A DNA stretch of 10,198 nucleotides from Bacillota bacterium (GCA_023440105.1 JAEXSY010000186.1:1-10198), one strand, 5' to 3'. Shown: positions 1 to 6,598, counted from the stretch's first letter. Notes: generated by a model not told the origin, from the sequence alone. Program-made: numbers and translations.

Positions 1-743
1 AGAGTTGACAGTATTATAATGGACATCATCACCATATCTAACTGAGCAATTTGACCACCATATACTATTAAGAAACCTAACCCGTCTTTAGCTACTAAAA
101 ATTCTCCCATGATTACCCCTACCCAGGATAAACCTACATTTATTTTTAATGCTGATATAAAGGTCGGTACTGAGGCTGGGAAAATTAAGTGTTTAAGGAT
201 CTGTAATTTACTTGCTCCAAAGGTTTTTAACAGTTTTATTTTATCTTCATCAACGCTTTTAAAGCCTGAAAGCACACTTATTATTGTTACGATAGTAGAT
301 ATTAGCAGTGCCATGACGATTATTGAAGCCATTCCATTTCCTGCCCAGAATATAATTATAGGACCTAGGGCTACCTTAGGAAGAGCGTTTAAAACCACAA
401 GATATGGATCGAAAACTTTAGAAATAAAGTCAGACCACCATAAAACCATAGCTATTAAGGTTCCTATTATTGTGCCTAGAACAAAACCAACGATAGTTTC
501 AAAGCAAGTGATTGCAATGTGTTTGAAAAGGATACCTTGATTATAAAAATTGATTAAGGATTTAACTATTCTTGAAGGAGAACTGGTTAAAAAAGGATCT
601 ATCCATCCCAAGGTTGCAGCAATCTCCCATAGAAGAATTAAAAGTACTAATATAGATATCCTGGTAAAGGTAAGCATAAATTGATACTTTTTTGTTTTTT
701 TAAGATAGGCTTGATGCTCATCACTTATTTTTAAGTTCTTCAA
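1..743 (-). CDS. ABC transporter permease, SsuC/TauC-type (3' end cut by window edge)
   Basis: Inner-membrane permease of a nitrate/sulfonate/taurine-type importer (BPD_transp_1 fold), working with the ATPase and lipoprotein encoded just upstream. I translated it from the minus strand: 247 codons stay open to the window edge. Hydrophobic segments lie near residues 28-46, 76-102, 121-158, 199-217 and 223-246. The coupling (EAA) loop is visible at about 172-192, with GAS (176-178) and FPAS (188-191). Relatives run about 250-275 residues, so only a short C-terminus is missing. The start is chosen as TTG at 743, inside the ATPase gene (23-nt overlap), 10 nt after AAGGAG; it gives a polar, basic N-terminus before the first membrane segment. 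An ATG at 721 overlapping the ATPase stop (TGATG) is in another frame and stops after 24 codons, so it is not the simple start. The substrate cannot be read from sequence. The family call is firm, the start less so. Confidence 0.88.
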   Translation of the reverse strand, partial: MKNLKISDEHQAYLKKTKKYQFMLTFTRISILVLLILLWEIAATLGWIDPFLTSSPSRIVKSLINFYNQGILFKHIAITCFETIVGFVLGTIIGTLIAMVLWWSDFISKVFDPYLVVLNALPKVALGPIIIFWAGNGMASIIVMALLISTIVTIISVLSGFKSVDEDKIKLLKTFGASKLQILKHLIFPASVPTFISALKINVGLSWVGVIMGEFLVAKDGLGFLIVYGGQIAQLDMVMMSIIILST

Positions 744-1500
744 CTACATCAATCTCCTTCCATATTGTGTTGTAATAAAGACGGAATTCTTGTGCCTCTC
801 TCCTGGATATGGGAGTTTTATAGCTGCTATCAAAATCTAGTGAGAAAGCTTTTTTTATAGTAGATGGTCTTTTGCCTAGTACAATTATTCTAGAAGAGGT
901 AGATACTGCTTCTGCAATATCATGGGTGACCATTACTACAGTTTTACCAGCTTTTTTTATTATTTGATATATCTCATCACAAACCATAAGTCTGGTTTGT
1001 GAGTCTAAGGCTGAGAAAGGTTCATCTAATAATAATATTCTAGGTGATAAGGCAAGAGTTCTTATCAAGGCAACTCTCTGCCGCATTCCTCCAGATAGTT
1101 CATTAGGATAGTAATTCTTGAAATCGGAAAGACCATAAGTGGTAAGCATATCTTCTATGAAAGCTTTTTTTTCGTGATTATAACTTCCCTTGATTTTTAA
1201 ACCTAGGATGACATTTTCCCATAGATTTAGCCAGGGAAAAAGATGATCCTTTTGAAACATATAACCTATTTGACTTAGATTTGTTCCCATTTTTTCACCT
1301 TCAAATAATACCTCTCCTCGGGAGGGAGCTATAAGACCAGCAACAATATTTAATAAAGTAGATTTTCCACAGCCAGAGGGACCGATTATAGTGATAAATT
1401 CCCCTTCCTCTATTTTTAGATTGATATTATTGAGTACAGTTGTTTCTCCTTCTATTGAATGATAGTTCATAAAAACATCTTTAACTTCTAGCAAGCTCAT
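721..1500 (-). CDS. ABC transporter ATP-binding protein, SsuB/TauB-type
   Basis: Cytoplasmic ATPase (259 aa) that powers the importer formed with the neighbouring permease and lipoprotein. The nucleotide-binding motifs are all present: Walker A GPSGCGKST at 40-48, Q-loop Gln83 (MFQKD), signature LSGGM at 135-139 followed by RQR, Walker B ILLLDEP at 155-161, D-loop SALD at 163-166, and switch His193 (VTHD). The LSGGMRQR form and the MFQKDHLFPW Q-loop are typical of the nitrate/sulfonate/taurine branch. The start is ATG at 1500, preceded by the strong site AAGGGGTGA (1505-1513). An in-frame TTG at 1527 would extend the protein by nine residues, but it has no site of its own and lies inside a hairpin. 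It is the second gene of the operon, 64 nt after the lipoprotein gene, and its end overlaps the permease gene. Specificity is set by the lipoprotein and is unknown. Confidence 0.95.
   Translation of the reverse strand: MSLLEVKDVFMNYHSIEGETTVLNNINLKIEEGEFITIIGPSGCGKSTLLNIVAGLIAPSRGEVLFEGEKMGTNLSQIGYMFQKDHLFPWLNLWENVILGLKIKGSYNHEKKAFIEDMLTTYGLSDFKNYYPNELSGGMRQRVALIRTLALSPRILLLDEPFSALDSQTRLMVCDEIYQIIKKAGKTVVMVTHDIAEAVSTSSRIIVLGKRPSTIKKAFSLDFDSSYKTPISRREAQEFRLYYNTIWKEIDVVEELKNK
754..759 (-). promoter_or_regulatory. Ribosome binding site inside the ATPase gene, for the permease
   Basis: The minus strand reads AAGGAG here, 10 nt before the TTG at 743. It lies within the last codons of the ATPase gene, which implies coupled translation. 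It is the main evidence for a TTG start rather than the out-of-frame ATG at 721. Confidence 0.5.
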
Positions 1501-1524
1501 TTTCTCACCCCTTTTATAAAGTAC

Positions 1525-1552
1525 CAAGCTCCAGTAATTATACTGAAGCTTG
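1525..1552 (-). promoter_or_regulatory. Intercistronic stem-loop between lipoprotein and ATPase genes
   Basis: Arms at 1525-1535 and 1542-1552 enclose a 6-nt loop. In minus-strand RNA all 11 positions pair, one of them as G-U; in plus-strand RNA the same position would be an A-C mismatch, so the structure fits the direction of the operon. No U-tract follows, so it is not an ordinary intrinsic terminator. By analogy with other importer operons it may stabilise the upstream lipoprotein message or act as a processing or attenuation point. That role is inference. Confidence 0.55.
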
Positions 1553-1564
1553 AAATTATAGCTG

Positions 1565-2605
1565 TTACTTTATTTCCTTTTGAAGGACTTTTTCTGCAAA
1601 GCTATTATCTACAATATCCGTGATAGGAGGACGTTTGGGTATAAGCTGAGAATCGTAGGATTGAATTATATCCATAAGTCTAGTCATATCTTCATCATTT
1701 ATATATGGAGTTTGTGAGTAAGCGTCTATTTCCTTATAATTAGCTATAACTTTAATTATTGTAGCTTCATCAGTCCCTGGAAAGAAATCTATAATAGCCT
1801 TAGCTATTTCTTCATTTGTGCTGTTAACAACCCATTGCTGTCCTTTATATATTGCTCTGGCAAAGCCTTCTATTATTTCAGGATTAGCCTTCATATAAGA
1901 TTTTGTAGCATAGAAGCAGGTGTAGGGTAGGGTGCCTGCTGATTTTCCGATAGAGGCTACAATGTGTCCTGAATTTTCTTTTTCTAAGGCACTGGCAGAA
2001 GGTTCGAATAAGGCTACATAATCTCCTGTTCCACCTTTAAAGGCACCGGCGGTGGCATTAAAAGCTATATTAGTAATCAAATTTAAATCATCTTTTATAT
2101 CAATACCATGATTTTTTAGTACATACTCCAATGCCATTTCAGGCATGCCTCCAGGACGCCCGCCTACCACTGTCTTTCCCTTTAAGCTCTCCCAGGAAAA
2201 GTCCTTTTCGTCAGTTCTGCTTACCAGGAAGGAACCATCCTTTTGAGTTAGCTGTGCAAAGACTACTGGGTAATCTTCACGTCCCTGATTGTAGATATAA
2301 ATTACCTGTTCAGGGCCAGAGAAACCAATCTGAACGCTACCGCTGAGGAGCTGCTGCATAGTCTTATCAGCTCCCTGACCAGTGGTGATTTCCAGTTCTA
2401 ACCCTTCCTCCTTAAAGTAGCCTTTTGTAACTGCCGCATAAAGAGGCGCATAAAAGATTGATCTGGTTACTTCATTTAGCTGTATTTTTACAATCTCTTT
2501 TTCTTCTCCTTTTGTAGGAGTATCCACATTCTTACAGGATATAAATGTTGAAAATAATAATACTAATAAAGTAACACCAACTAGATTTTTAGTTCTTTTT
2601 TTCAT
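1565..2605 (-). CDS. ABC transporter substrate-binding lipoprotein, NMT1/SsuA/TauA-like
   Basis: Extracellular, lipid-anchored solute-binding protein (346 aa) that delivers ligand to the permease/ATPase pair encoded downstream. The N-terminus is a lipoprotein signal: basic MKKRTKN, a hydrophobic stretch, then FISC with Cys24 as the lipidated residue. The mature part follows the NMT1/THI5-like type-2 periplasmic-binding fold: FYAPLYAAVTKGYFKEEGL at about 51-69, the DKTMQQLLSGSVQIGFSG segment at 80-97, and a Gly-rich GGRPGG at 148-153 at the likely ligand cleft. The start is ATG at 2605, 5 nt after a full AGGAGGT (2611-2617). The upstream TTG at 2632 lies at the predicted transcription start and is rejected. 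It is the first gene of the operon. No TPP, FMN or other riboswitch is seen in the short leader, so the ligand (sulfonate, nitrate, a vitamin precursor or other) stays open. Confidence 0.92.
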   Translation of the reverse strand: MKKRTKNLVGVTLLVLLFSTFISCKNVDTPTKGEEKEIVKIQLNEVTRSIFYAPLYAAVTKGYFKEEGLELEITTGQGADKTMQQLLSGSVQIGFSGPEQVIYIYNQGREDYPVVFAQLTQKDGSFLVSRTDEKDFSWESLKGKTVVGGRPGGMPEMALEYVLKNHGIDIKDDLNLITNIAFNATAGAFKGGTGDYVALFEPSASALEKENSGHIVASIGKSAGTLPYTCFYATKSYMKANPEIIEGFARAIYKGQQWVVNSTNEEIAKAIIDFFPGTDEATIIKVIANYKEIDAYSQTPYINDEDMTRLMDIIQSYDSQLIPKRPPITDIVDNSFAEKVLQKEIK

Positions 2606-2636
2606 CACTAACCTCCTAATAAATACTTTCAATGTT

Positions 2637-2665
2637 ATAATATGTGGTTTCTTATGTATTGCTAA
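2637..2665 (-). promoter_or_regulatory. Predicted sigma-A promoter of the ABC importer operon
   Basis: The minus strand reads TTAGCA (-35, 2660-2665), 17 nt, then TATTAT (-10, 2637-2642). The match is 4/6 and 5/6 to consensus. It would start transcription near 2630, leaving a leader of about 25 nt that carries the AGGAGGT site of the lipoprotein gene. This is a visual match in AT-rich DNA and unproven. Confidence 0.45.
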
Positions 2666-2715
2666 TTATTATTATTTAAAACTTAAGGTAATTAATATTT
2701 AAGGAGTGACCAATA

Positions 2716-3507
2716 ATGATAAAAAATAAAATTTTTCAAGTATCGATTTTTTTAAGTGCACTATTCTTCGCTGTAACAATAGGGAAGAATGTAATTGCTT
2801 CCGGCATACCAAAAGAGGAGATTAAAGGCTATATAGCTGTGGTCATTGATGATTTTGGCAATAGAAGTGAGGGTACTCTTGAAATGCTTAACTTAGGGAT
2901 ACCTATAACAGCTGCTGTTATGCCTTTTTTAGAAACTTCTGCCATAGATGCAGAAACAGCCTTTAATAAAGGTCATGAAGTTATACTTCATCTACCTATG
3001 GAACCGGAAAGGGGGAAAGCTAGCTGGCTTGGACCTAAAGGGATTACAGTGAACTTGTCTACAGAAGAGATTGAAAAAAGAGTAGGTGAGGGACTTGATA
3101 ATCTTAAGTATGCCACAGGAATTAACAATCATACAGGTTCTAAGGCCATGAAGGATGAAAGGGTAGTAGCTGCAGTACTTAAGGTCGTTAAGGAGAGAAA
3201 TATAGCTTTCTTGGATAGTAAAACCACTGATAGCAGATTAGCTGAAAGTATATGTGGTGAAAAAGGAATAAAATATTATAAAAGAGATATATTTTTAGAT
3301 CATATTAACAATATTTCATATATAGAAAAGCAGCTGGATGCGGCAGGAGATAAGGCTTTAAGGGATGGATATGCAATTGTTATTGGCCATGTAGGTCCTG
3401 CTGGAGGAAAAACAACAGTGCAGGGTCTGAAAAACAAAATAAAGGCTTTGCAGGAAAAAGGTATTGTTTTTGTGCGTCTTTCTGAAATACCTATTAACAA
3501 AGAGTAG
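2716..3507 (+). CDS. Divergent polysaccharide deacetylase family protein (YibQ-like), exported
   Basis: Predicted extracytoplasmic protein of the divergent polysaccharide deacetylase family (Polysacc_deac_2), 263 aa; a hydrophobic segment at 7-29 is a signal peptide or membrane anchor. The NodB-like barrel motifs are visible in order: VVIDDFG (Asp45, Asp46), LHLPMEP (His92), NNHTGS (His139), FLDSKTTDS (Asp167) and VIGHVG (His225). These are the usual acid and metal-binding positions of the fold. Members are widespread, but their substrate is not firmly established; hydrolysis of N- or O-acetyl groups on a cell-wall or exopolysaccharide glycan is an inference. ATG 2716 is preceded by AAGGAG (2701-2706) at 9 nt. 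It is a single-gene unit, divergent from the ABC importer and convergent with the DD-carboxypeptidase gene, which fits, without proving, a cell-wall role. Confidence 0.88.
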   Translation: MIKNKIFQVSIFLSALFFAVTIGKNVIASGIPKEEIKGYIAVVIDDFGNRSEGTLEMLNLGIPITAAVMPFLETSAIDAETAFNKGHEVILHLPMEPERGKASWLGPKGITVNLSTEEIEKRVGEGLDNLKYATGINNHTGSKAMKDERVVAAVLKVVKERNIAFLDSKTTDSRLAESICGEKGIKYYKRDIFLDHINNISYIEKQLDAAGDKALRDGYAIVIGHVGPAGGKTTVQGLKNKIKALQEKGIVFVRLSEIPINKE

Positions 3508-3523
3508 ATGTTTCCCTTAAAAA

Positions 3524-3560
3524 TATTAAACCTGGTATCTGTCTGATACCAGGTTTAATA
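3524..3560 (-). terminator. 16-bp perfect stem-loop terminator between convergent genes
   Basis: Arms 3524-3539 and 3545-3560 are perfect inverted repeats of 16 bp around a 5-nt loop. Read on the minus strand, the stem is followed by a T-run (ATTTTTAA), a good intrinsic terminator for the carboxypeptidase gene, whose stop is 57 nt upstream. On the plus strand it sits 16 nt after the deacetylase stop but is followed by A residues, so termination there would rest on the stem and its own U-rich 3' arm. Confidence 0.85.
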
Positions 3561-3616
3561 AAAAATCTATATTCTACTTTAAAAAAGGTCTGAGAAATAT
3601 TATTTTTACTATTATT

Positions 3617-4900
3617 TTAGTATCTACTTCTTCTCCTTGATCTTCTGTGTCCTCTTGAACGTCTAGGTCCGTTTTGAATAAGTTTTATGATAAAGAAGAG
3701 AAGCACTAATGCTAAAAGGATTATTACTGCAGCTATTATATAAAGAACCAAGTTTTCCTTTAATAAGTCTGAGGTGCTTATATCAGCCTTTAGTGTATAA
3801 TTTTTAGAGTTATTTCTTACACTAACACTATAAGTACCCTCAGGATTCTTGGCTAGCTCCCAGGCATCCTTAGCAGAAACAGAAATGGCTCCTGAAGCTT
3901 CGGTCTTATTAATTTCATTATCATATATAGTAACATCTTCTGTAAGGGTCATGGGAACAGATACAGTTTTTTTAGGGCCGAAGAATTTAAAAGCTTTATA
4001 GGTTAACTCATAATTTCCCACGGACTCAGATGCCTTTTGAATAGTGGTTTTTTCAGCTCCAAAGCTATAATCAATTATGGCCTTCATATCATTAAATACA
4101 CTGACATCCTGAGCATCATAGGCAGATCTCATTACAACACCGATAATAGTTCTATCATCTCTTTCATAGATAGCAGCTAAGCATCGTCCAGCAGCATCGG
4201 TAAAACCGGTTTTGCCACCAATGCAGCCATCTAACCCAACATTTTTATTACGATTTACTAGGTCTATAGGTAGATTGTTTGAGGTTGTAACTTTATCTTC
4301 TCTCAGTGCCATCACTTCACGAACCCATTGATTTTCATATGCTTTTTGTGTAATAAGGGCTAATTCGTAAGGTGTTGTATAATGGTCAGGGTCATGAAGA
4401 CCATTAGGATTTGTAAAGTGTGTTTTTGTAAGGCCCCAGTCCTTAAATCTGCTATTCATAAGATTAGCGAATTCTTCAGTGCTACCTGACACGGCATCGG
4501 ATACTACATAAGCAATATCATTACCAGAAAATAGTAAAAGGGACTTCATAACATCATCAGCTGTCATGGTAGTACCTAAGTTTATAGGACCGTAGCTCCT
4601 ATATAAGGAATAATCTGGCTGGGACAGAGCAGTTTCAGTAAAAGGTAGAATATCTGTTTTCTCATTATTTTCGGCCAGAAGAATTGCTGTCATTAATTTA
4701 GTTATGCTGGCAGGATAGGATTTTTCATCTGCTGATTTAGCATAAATAACTTCTCCAGTGTCAGCATCTATTGTAATTGCAAAATCACCAATAATTGTTG
4801 GTGGAACTTCTGCTGCATTTGCATTTGCAGAAAATAAAGGGCTGATTAAATTTATTGATAAAGTAACTGCTAATATACTAAATATTTTTTTGAATTTCAC
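3617..4900 (-). CDS. D-alanyl-D-alanine carboxypeptidase (peptidase S11, DacF/DacA-like)
   Basis: Penicillin-binding protein (427 aa) that removes the terminal D-Ala from peptidoglycan pentapeptides outside the membrane, limiting cross-linking. A signal peptide spans about 1-30 (basic start, hydrophobic core, SANANAA before EV). The three active-site motifs of family S11 are intact: SITK at 65-68 (Ser65 nucleophile), SGN at 125-127 and KTG at 230-232. A PBP5-type C-terminal beta domain appears to fill about 285-375, followed by a true membrane helix at 384-407 and an Arg/Ser-rich tail. The start is GTG at 4900, 6 nt after GGAGAG (4907-4912). The in-frame TTG at 4978 lies in the predicted promoter. 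In Bacillus dacF precedes the spoIIA operon; that context is absent here, so no gene symbol is given. Confidence 0.95.
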   Translation of the reverse strand: MKFKKIFSILAVTLSINLISPLFSANANAAEVPPTIIGDFAITIDADTGEVIYAKSADEKSYPASITKLMTAILLAENNEKTDILPFTETALSQPDYSLYRSYGPINLGTTMTADDVMKSLLLFSGNDIAYVVSDAVSGSTEEFANLMNSRFKDWGLTKTHFTNPNGLHDPDHYTTPYELALITQKAYENQWVREVMALREDKVTTSNNLPIDLVNRNKNVGLDGCIGGKTGFTDAAGRCLAAIYERDDRTIIGVVMRSAYDAQDVSVFNDMKAIIDYSFGAEKTTIQKASESVGNYELTYKAFKFFGPKKTVSVPMTLTEDVTIYDNEINKTEASGAISVSAKDAWELAKNPEGTYSVSVRNNSKNYTLKADISTSDLLKENLVLYIIAAVIILLALVLLFFIIKLIQNGPRRSRGHRRSRRRSRY

Positions 4901-4949
4901 TTTGATCTCTCCATATTCTATCAGGTAAGTTTTTATGATTAACAAAGTT

Positions 4950-4978
4950 AGTATAACAAAATTATATTCTAAGCACAA
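4950..4978 (-). promoter_or_regulatory. Predicted sigma-A promoter of the DD-carboxypeptidase gene
   Basis: The minus strand reads TTGTGC (4973-4978), 17 nt, then TATACT (4950-4955). The -35 match is weak (3/6), the -10 strong (5/6). It would give a leader of about 40 nt holding GGAGAG. The -10 sits inside the small inverted repeat GTTATACTAAC, a possible regulator contact. Confidence 0.4.
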
Positions 4979-5024
4979 CCTTCAAGATACAAAATGTTAG
5001 CTTTATGATTATGGAAAACAATAG

Positions 5025-5030
5025 TATAAT
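5025..5030 (+). promoter_or_regulatory. Predicted -10 element of the Nudix gene
   Basis: A perfect TATAAT lies just before the Nudix gene, with only a poor -35 (TTTATG, 5002-5007) at 17 nt. Transcription would start close to the ribosome binding site at 5037, giving a very short leader. The assignment is tentative. Confidence 0.35.
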
Positions 5031-5036
5031 ACCCTT

Positions 5037-5044
5037 GAGGTGAT
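5037..5044 (+). promoter_or_regulatory. Ribosome binding site that decides the Nudix start
   Basis: GAGGTGAT is complementary to the 16S 3' end over 8 nt. A GTG at 5040 lies inside this match and so cannot use it. The in-frame TTG at 5049 is 8 nt after GAGG, making it the likely start. Confidence 0.65.
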
Positions 5045-5048
5045 TGAT

Positions 5049-5675
5049 TTGTACTTGAAGAATATACGCAATACTTTTTTAGATAGAAAAGGGAATCTAA
5101 TCGGAAAATATAAGAGGGCAGCAGTTATGATACTCATTGGAGAACATGAAGGCGAAGAGTGTATAATTTTTGAAAAAAGAGCTTTAACCTTAAGGAGTCA
5201 GCCGGGGGATATATGTTTTCCAGGAGGCAAGATTGAAGAAGGAGAAAGCCCCAGGGAAGCGGCGATAAGAGAAACTACTGAGGAATTAGGTATAGATTCT
5301 GAAGATATTGAGCTCCTAGGAGAGATGGATTATCTTATAAGTCCTTATGGATCAATTATGTACCCCTTCGTAGGTGTTCTGAAAAACAATAATTTAAAGC
5401 CTAATCTAGATGAGGTACATAGCATTATTAGAATACCCTTACGCTTTTTTATGGAAAATGATCCTTTACTTCATGAGATTGCTATAGTTCCTCAAATTAC
5501 GGAAGACTTTCCTTATAACCGAATAGTTGGAGGAAAGACCTACAATTTTACTAAAGGAAAGATGCTACAGCATTTCTATACCTATGAGGAAACGAATCTG
5601 TGGGGCTTTACAGCTATTATAACAAAGTCCTTTATTGATATCTTAAAAAACAAGCAAATAATGATAAAAAGATAA
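5049..5675 (+). CDS. Nudix hydrolase, CoA diphosphatase (NudL/YeaB) type
   Basis: Cytoplasmic hydrolase (208 aa) of the subgroup that cleaves the diphosphate of coenzyme A and its derivatives to 3',5'-ADP and phosphopantetheine. The Nudix box GX5EX7REUXEEXGU is present at residues 60-82: Gly60, Glu66, Arg74-Glu75, Glu78-Glu79 and Gly81. The U position after RE is Thr76 rather than the usual hydrophobic residue. Just before it, RALTLRSQPGDICFPGG (44-60) fits the CoA-diphosphatase signature RxxxxRxxxGxxxFPGG, which supports the subgroup. The activity is inferred from family; other CoA-like or dinucleotide substrates remain possible. The start is TTG at 5049, chosen from the GAGGTGAT site; GTG at 5040 would add three residues. 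The gene is divergent from the carboxypeptidase gene and 86 nt before mscS, with no clear terminator between, so read-through into mscS is possible. Confidence 0.9.
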   Translation: MYLKNIRNTFLDRKGNLIGKYKRAAVMILIGEHEGEECIIFEKRALTLRSQPGDICFPGGKIEEGESPREAAIRETTEELGIDSEDIELLGEMDYLISPYGSIMYPFVGVLKNNNLKPNLDEVHSIIRIPLRFFMENDPLLHEIAIVPQITEDFPYNRIVGGKTYNFTKGKMLQHFYTYEETNLWGFTAIITKSFIDILKNKQIMIKR

Positions 5676-5688
5676 AATAACTGAAGAT

Positions 5689-5717
5689 TTGACAATTATT
5701 TTTGCTCCTATTATAAT
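5689..5717 (+). promoter_or_regulatory. Perfect-consensus sigma-A promoter of the MscS gene
   Basis: TTGACA (5689-5694), a 17-nt spacer and TATAAT (5712-5717) match both hexamers exactly with optimal spacing. Transcription should start near 5724, about 38 nt before the ATG at 5762. A promoter this close to consensus suggests strong vegetative expression independent of the Nudix gene. Confidence 0.8.
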
Positions 5718-5743
5718 TTACAGAGAATTTTTCGTGAAAATAT

Positions 5744-5779
5744 ATGGAGAGGATAATAACAATGGAGAGAATATTAAAC
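5744..5779 (+). repeat. Imperfect 18-bp tandem duplication at the mscS start
   Basis: Two adjacent 18-nt units (5744-5761 and 5762-5779) match at 14 of 18 positions, both beginning ATGGAGAG. The first copy supplies GGAGAGG (5746-5752), placed 9 nt before the ATG of the second copy, so it works as the ribosome binding site. The first ATG has no clear site of its own. Confidence 0.6.
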
Positions 5780-6595
5780 GCACTAATTGATTTTGCACTA
5801 ACTGCAGGAGTAACTTTAATAACAGCAATATTTATAGTGATTATAGGTTTTAGGTTAGTAAAACGTCTTATTGATCTTATTCAAAGAGGAAAGGGATTTA
5901 GTAAGATTGACCTAAGTGTACAAACTTTTATCTTGAGTTTTGTTTCAATTGTTTTAAAGATAATAATAATCCTTACTGCCGCCTCAATTTTAGGAGTTCC
6001 CATGACAAATGTGGTAACCTTAATAGGCTCTGCAGGTCTTGCCATAGGTCTTTCATTACAGGGAAGCTTGAGTAACCTTGCTGGAGGGCTTATGATACTG
6101 CTTTTTAGACCATTTAAGATTGGGGACTATATTGAATATACTAATCTGTCTGGAACGGTAAAGTCTATAACTATTTTATATACTCAGCTATTAACCATAG
6201 ATAATAAACTAGTGATAATCCCCAATGGGAGCATTTCTAATGGCACCGTTACAAATTATAGCAGTGAGCCATTCCGTAGAGTAGATTTAGAGTTTTCCGT
6301 TGGATATAAAGAAAGTATAGATAAAGTCAAGGAAATATTATATGAAGTTATAGAGAAAAGTTCATTAGTAACGAAGGAACCAGACCTACCTTTTGTAGGA
6401 ATATCTTCTTATGGTGATAATGCAGTAATATATATATTAAAGGTTTGGACTTTAAATGAGAATTACTGGCCTTTAGTTTTTGAATTGAAGGAAGAAGTTA
6501 AGAGGGCTTTTGATAAAAACTCAATAGAAATTCCCTTTCCACAGCTCGATGTACATATTGATGGAAAAAACATCTCTTATGGGGAAGGTAAATAA
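5762..6595 (+). CDS. mscS: Small-conductance mechanosensitive channel, MscS family
   Basis: Membrane channel (277 aa) that opens under membrane tension to release solutes during hypo-osmotic shock; a homoheptamer in characterised members. Membrane segments lie near 14-32, 56-78 and 84-113. The pore helix TM3 carries the family pattern of small residues (GSAGLAIGLSLQGSLSNLAGG, starting at 89), ending in the hallmark FRPFKIGDYIE (115-125) that leads into the beta domain. The C-terminus holds the conserved IPFPQLDV (257-264). The length is close to E. coli MscS (286), so it is a minimal-type channel without extra domains. The start is ATG at 5762, with GGAGAGG at 9 nt; the in-frame ATG at 5744 would add six residues but has no binding site. 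It has its own perfect promoter and ends at a compact terminator shared with gatD. Confidence 0.96.
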   Translation: MERILNALIDFALTAGVTLITAIFIVIIGFRLVKRLIDLIQRGKGFSKIDLSVQTFILSFVSIVLKIIIILTAASILGVPMTNVVTLIGSAGLAIGLSLQGSLSNLAGGLMILLFRPFKIGDYIEYTNLSGTVKSITILYTQLLTIDNKLVIIPNGSISNGTVTNYSSEPFRRVDLEFSVGYKESIDKVKEILYEVIEKSSLVTKEPDLPFVGISSYGDNAVIYILKVWTLNENYWPLVFELKEEVKRAFDKNSIEIPFPQLDVHIDGKNISYGEGK

Positions 6596-6598
6596 AAT

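Noticed and set aside
109..540. Plus-strand open frame of 143 codons
   Set aside because: It is the antisense shadow of the permease gene, whose minus-strand frame carries a recognisable ABC permease with its EAA loop.
2131..2346. Plus-strand open frame of 71 codons
   Set aside because: Antisense shadow of the substrate-binding lipoprotein gene; no domain, and no ribosome binding site that stands out.
2606..2715. TPP or other riboswitch upstream of the importer operon
   Set aside because: The gap is only 110 nt, contains the predicted promoter close to the start codon, and shows no conserved riboswitch motifs.
3300..3500. Minus-strand open frame of 66 codons
   Set aside because: Antisense shadow inside the deacetylase gene.
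3524..3560. Start of a CRISPR-like or mobile-element repeat
   Set aside because: The inverted repeat occurs once, sits between convergent stops and has a T-run, so it is a terminator.
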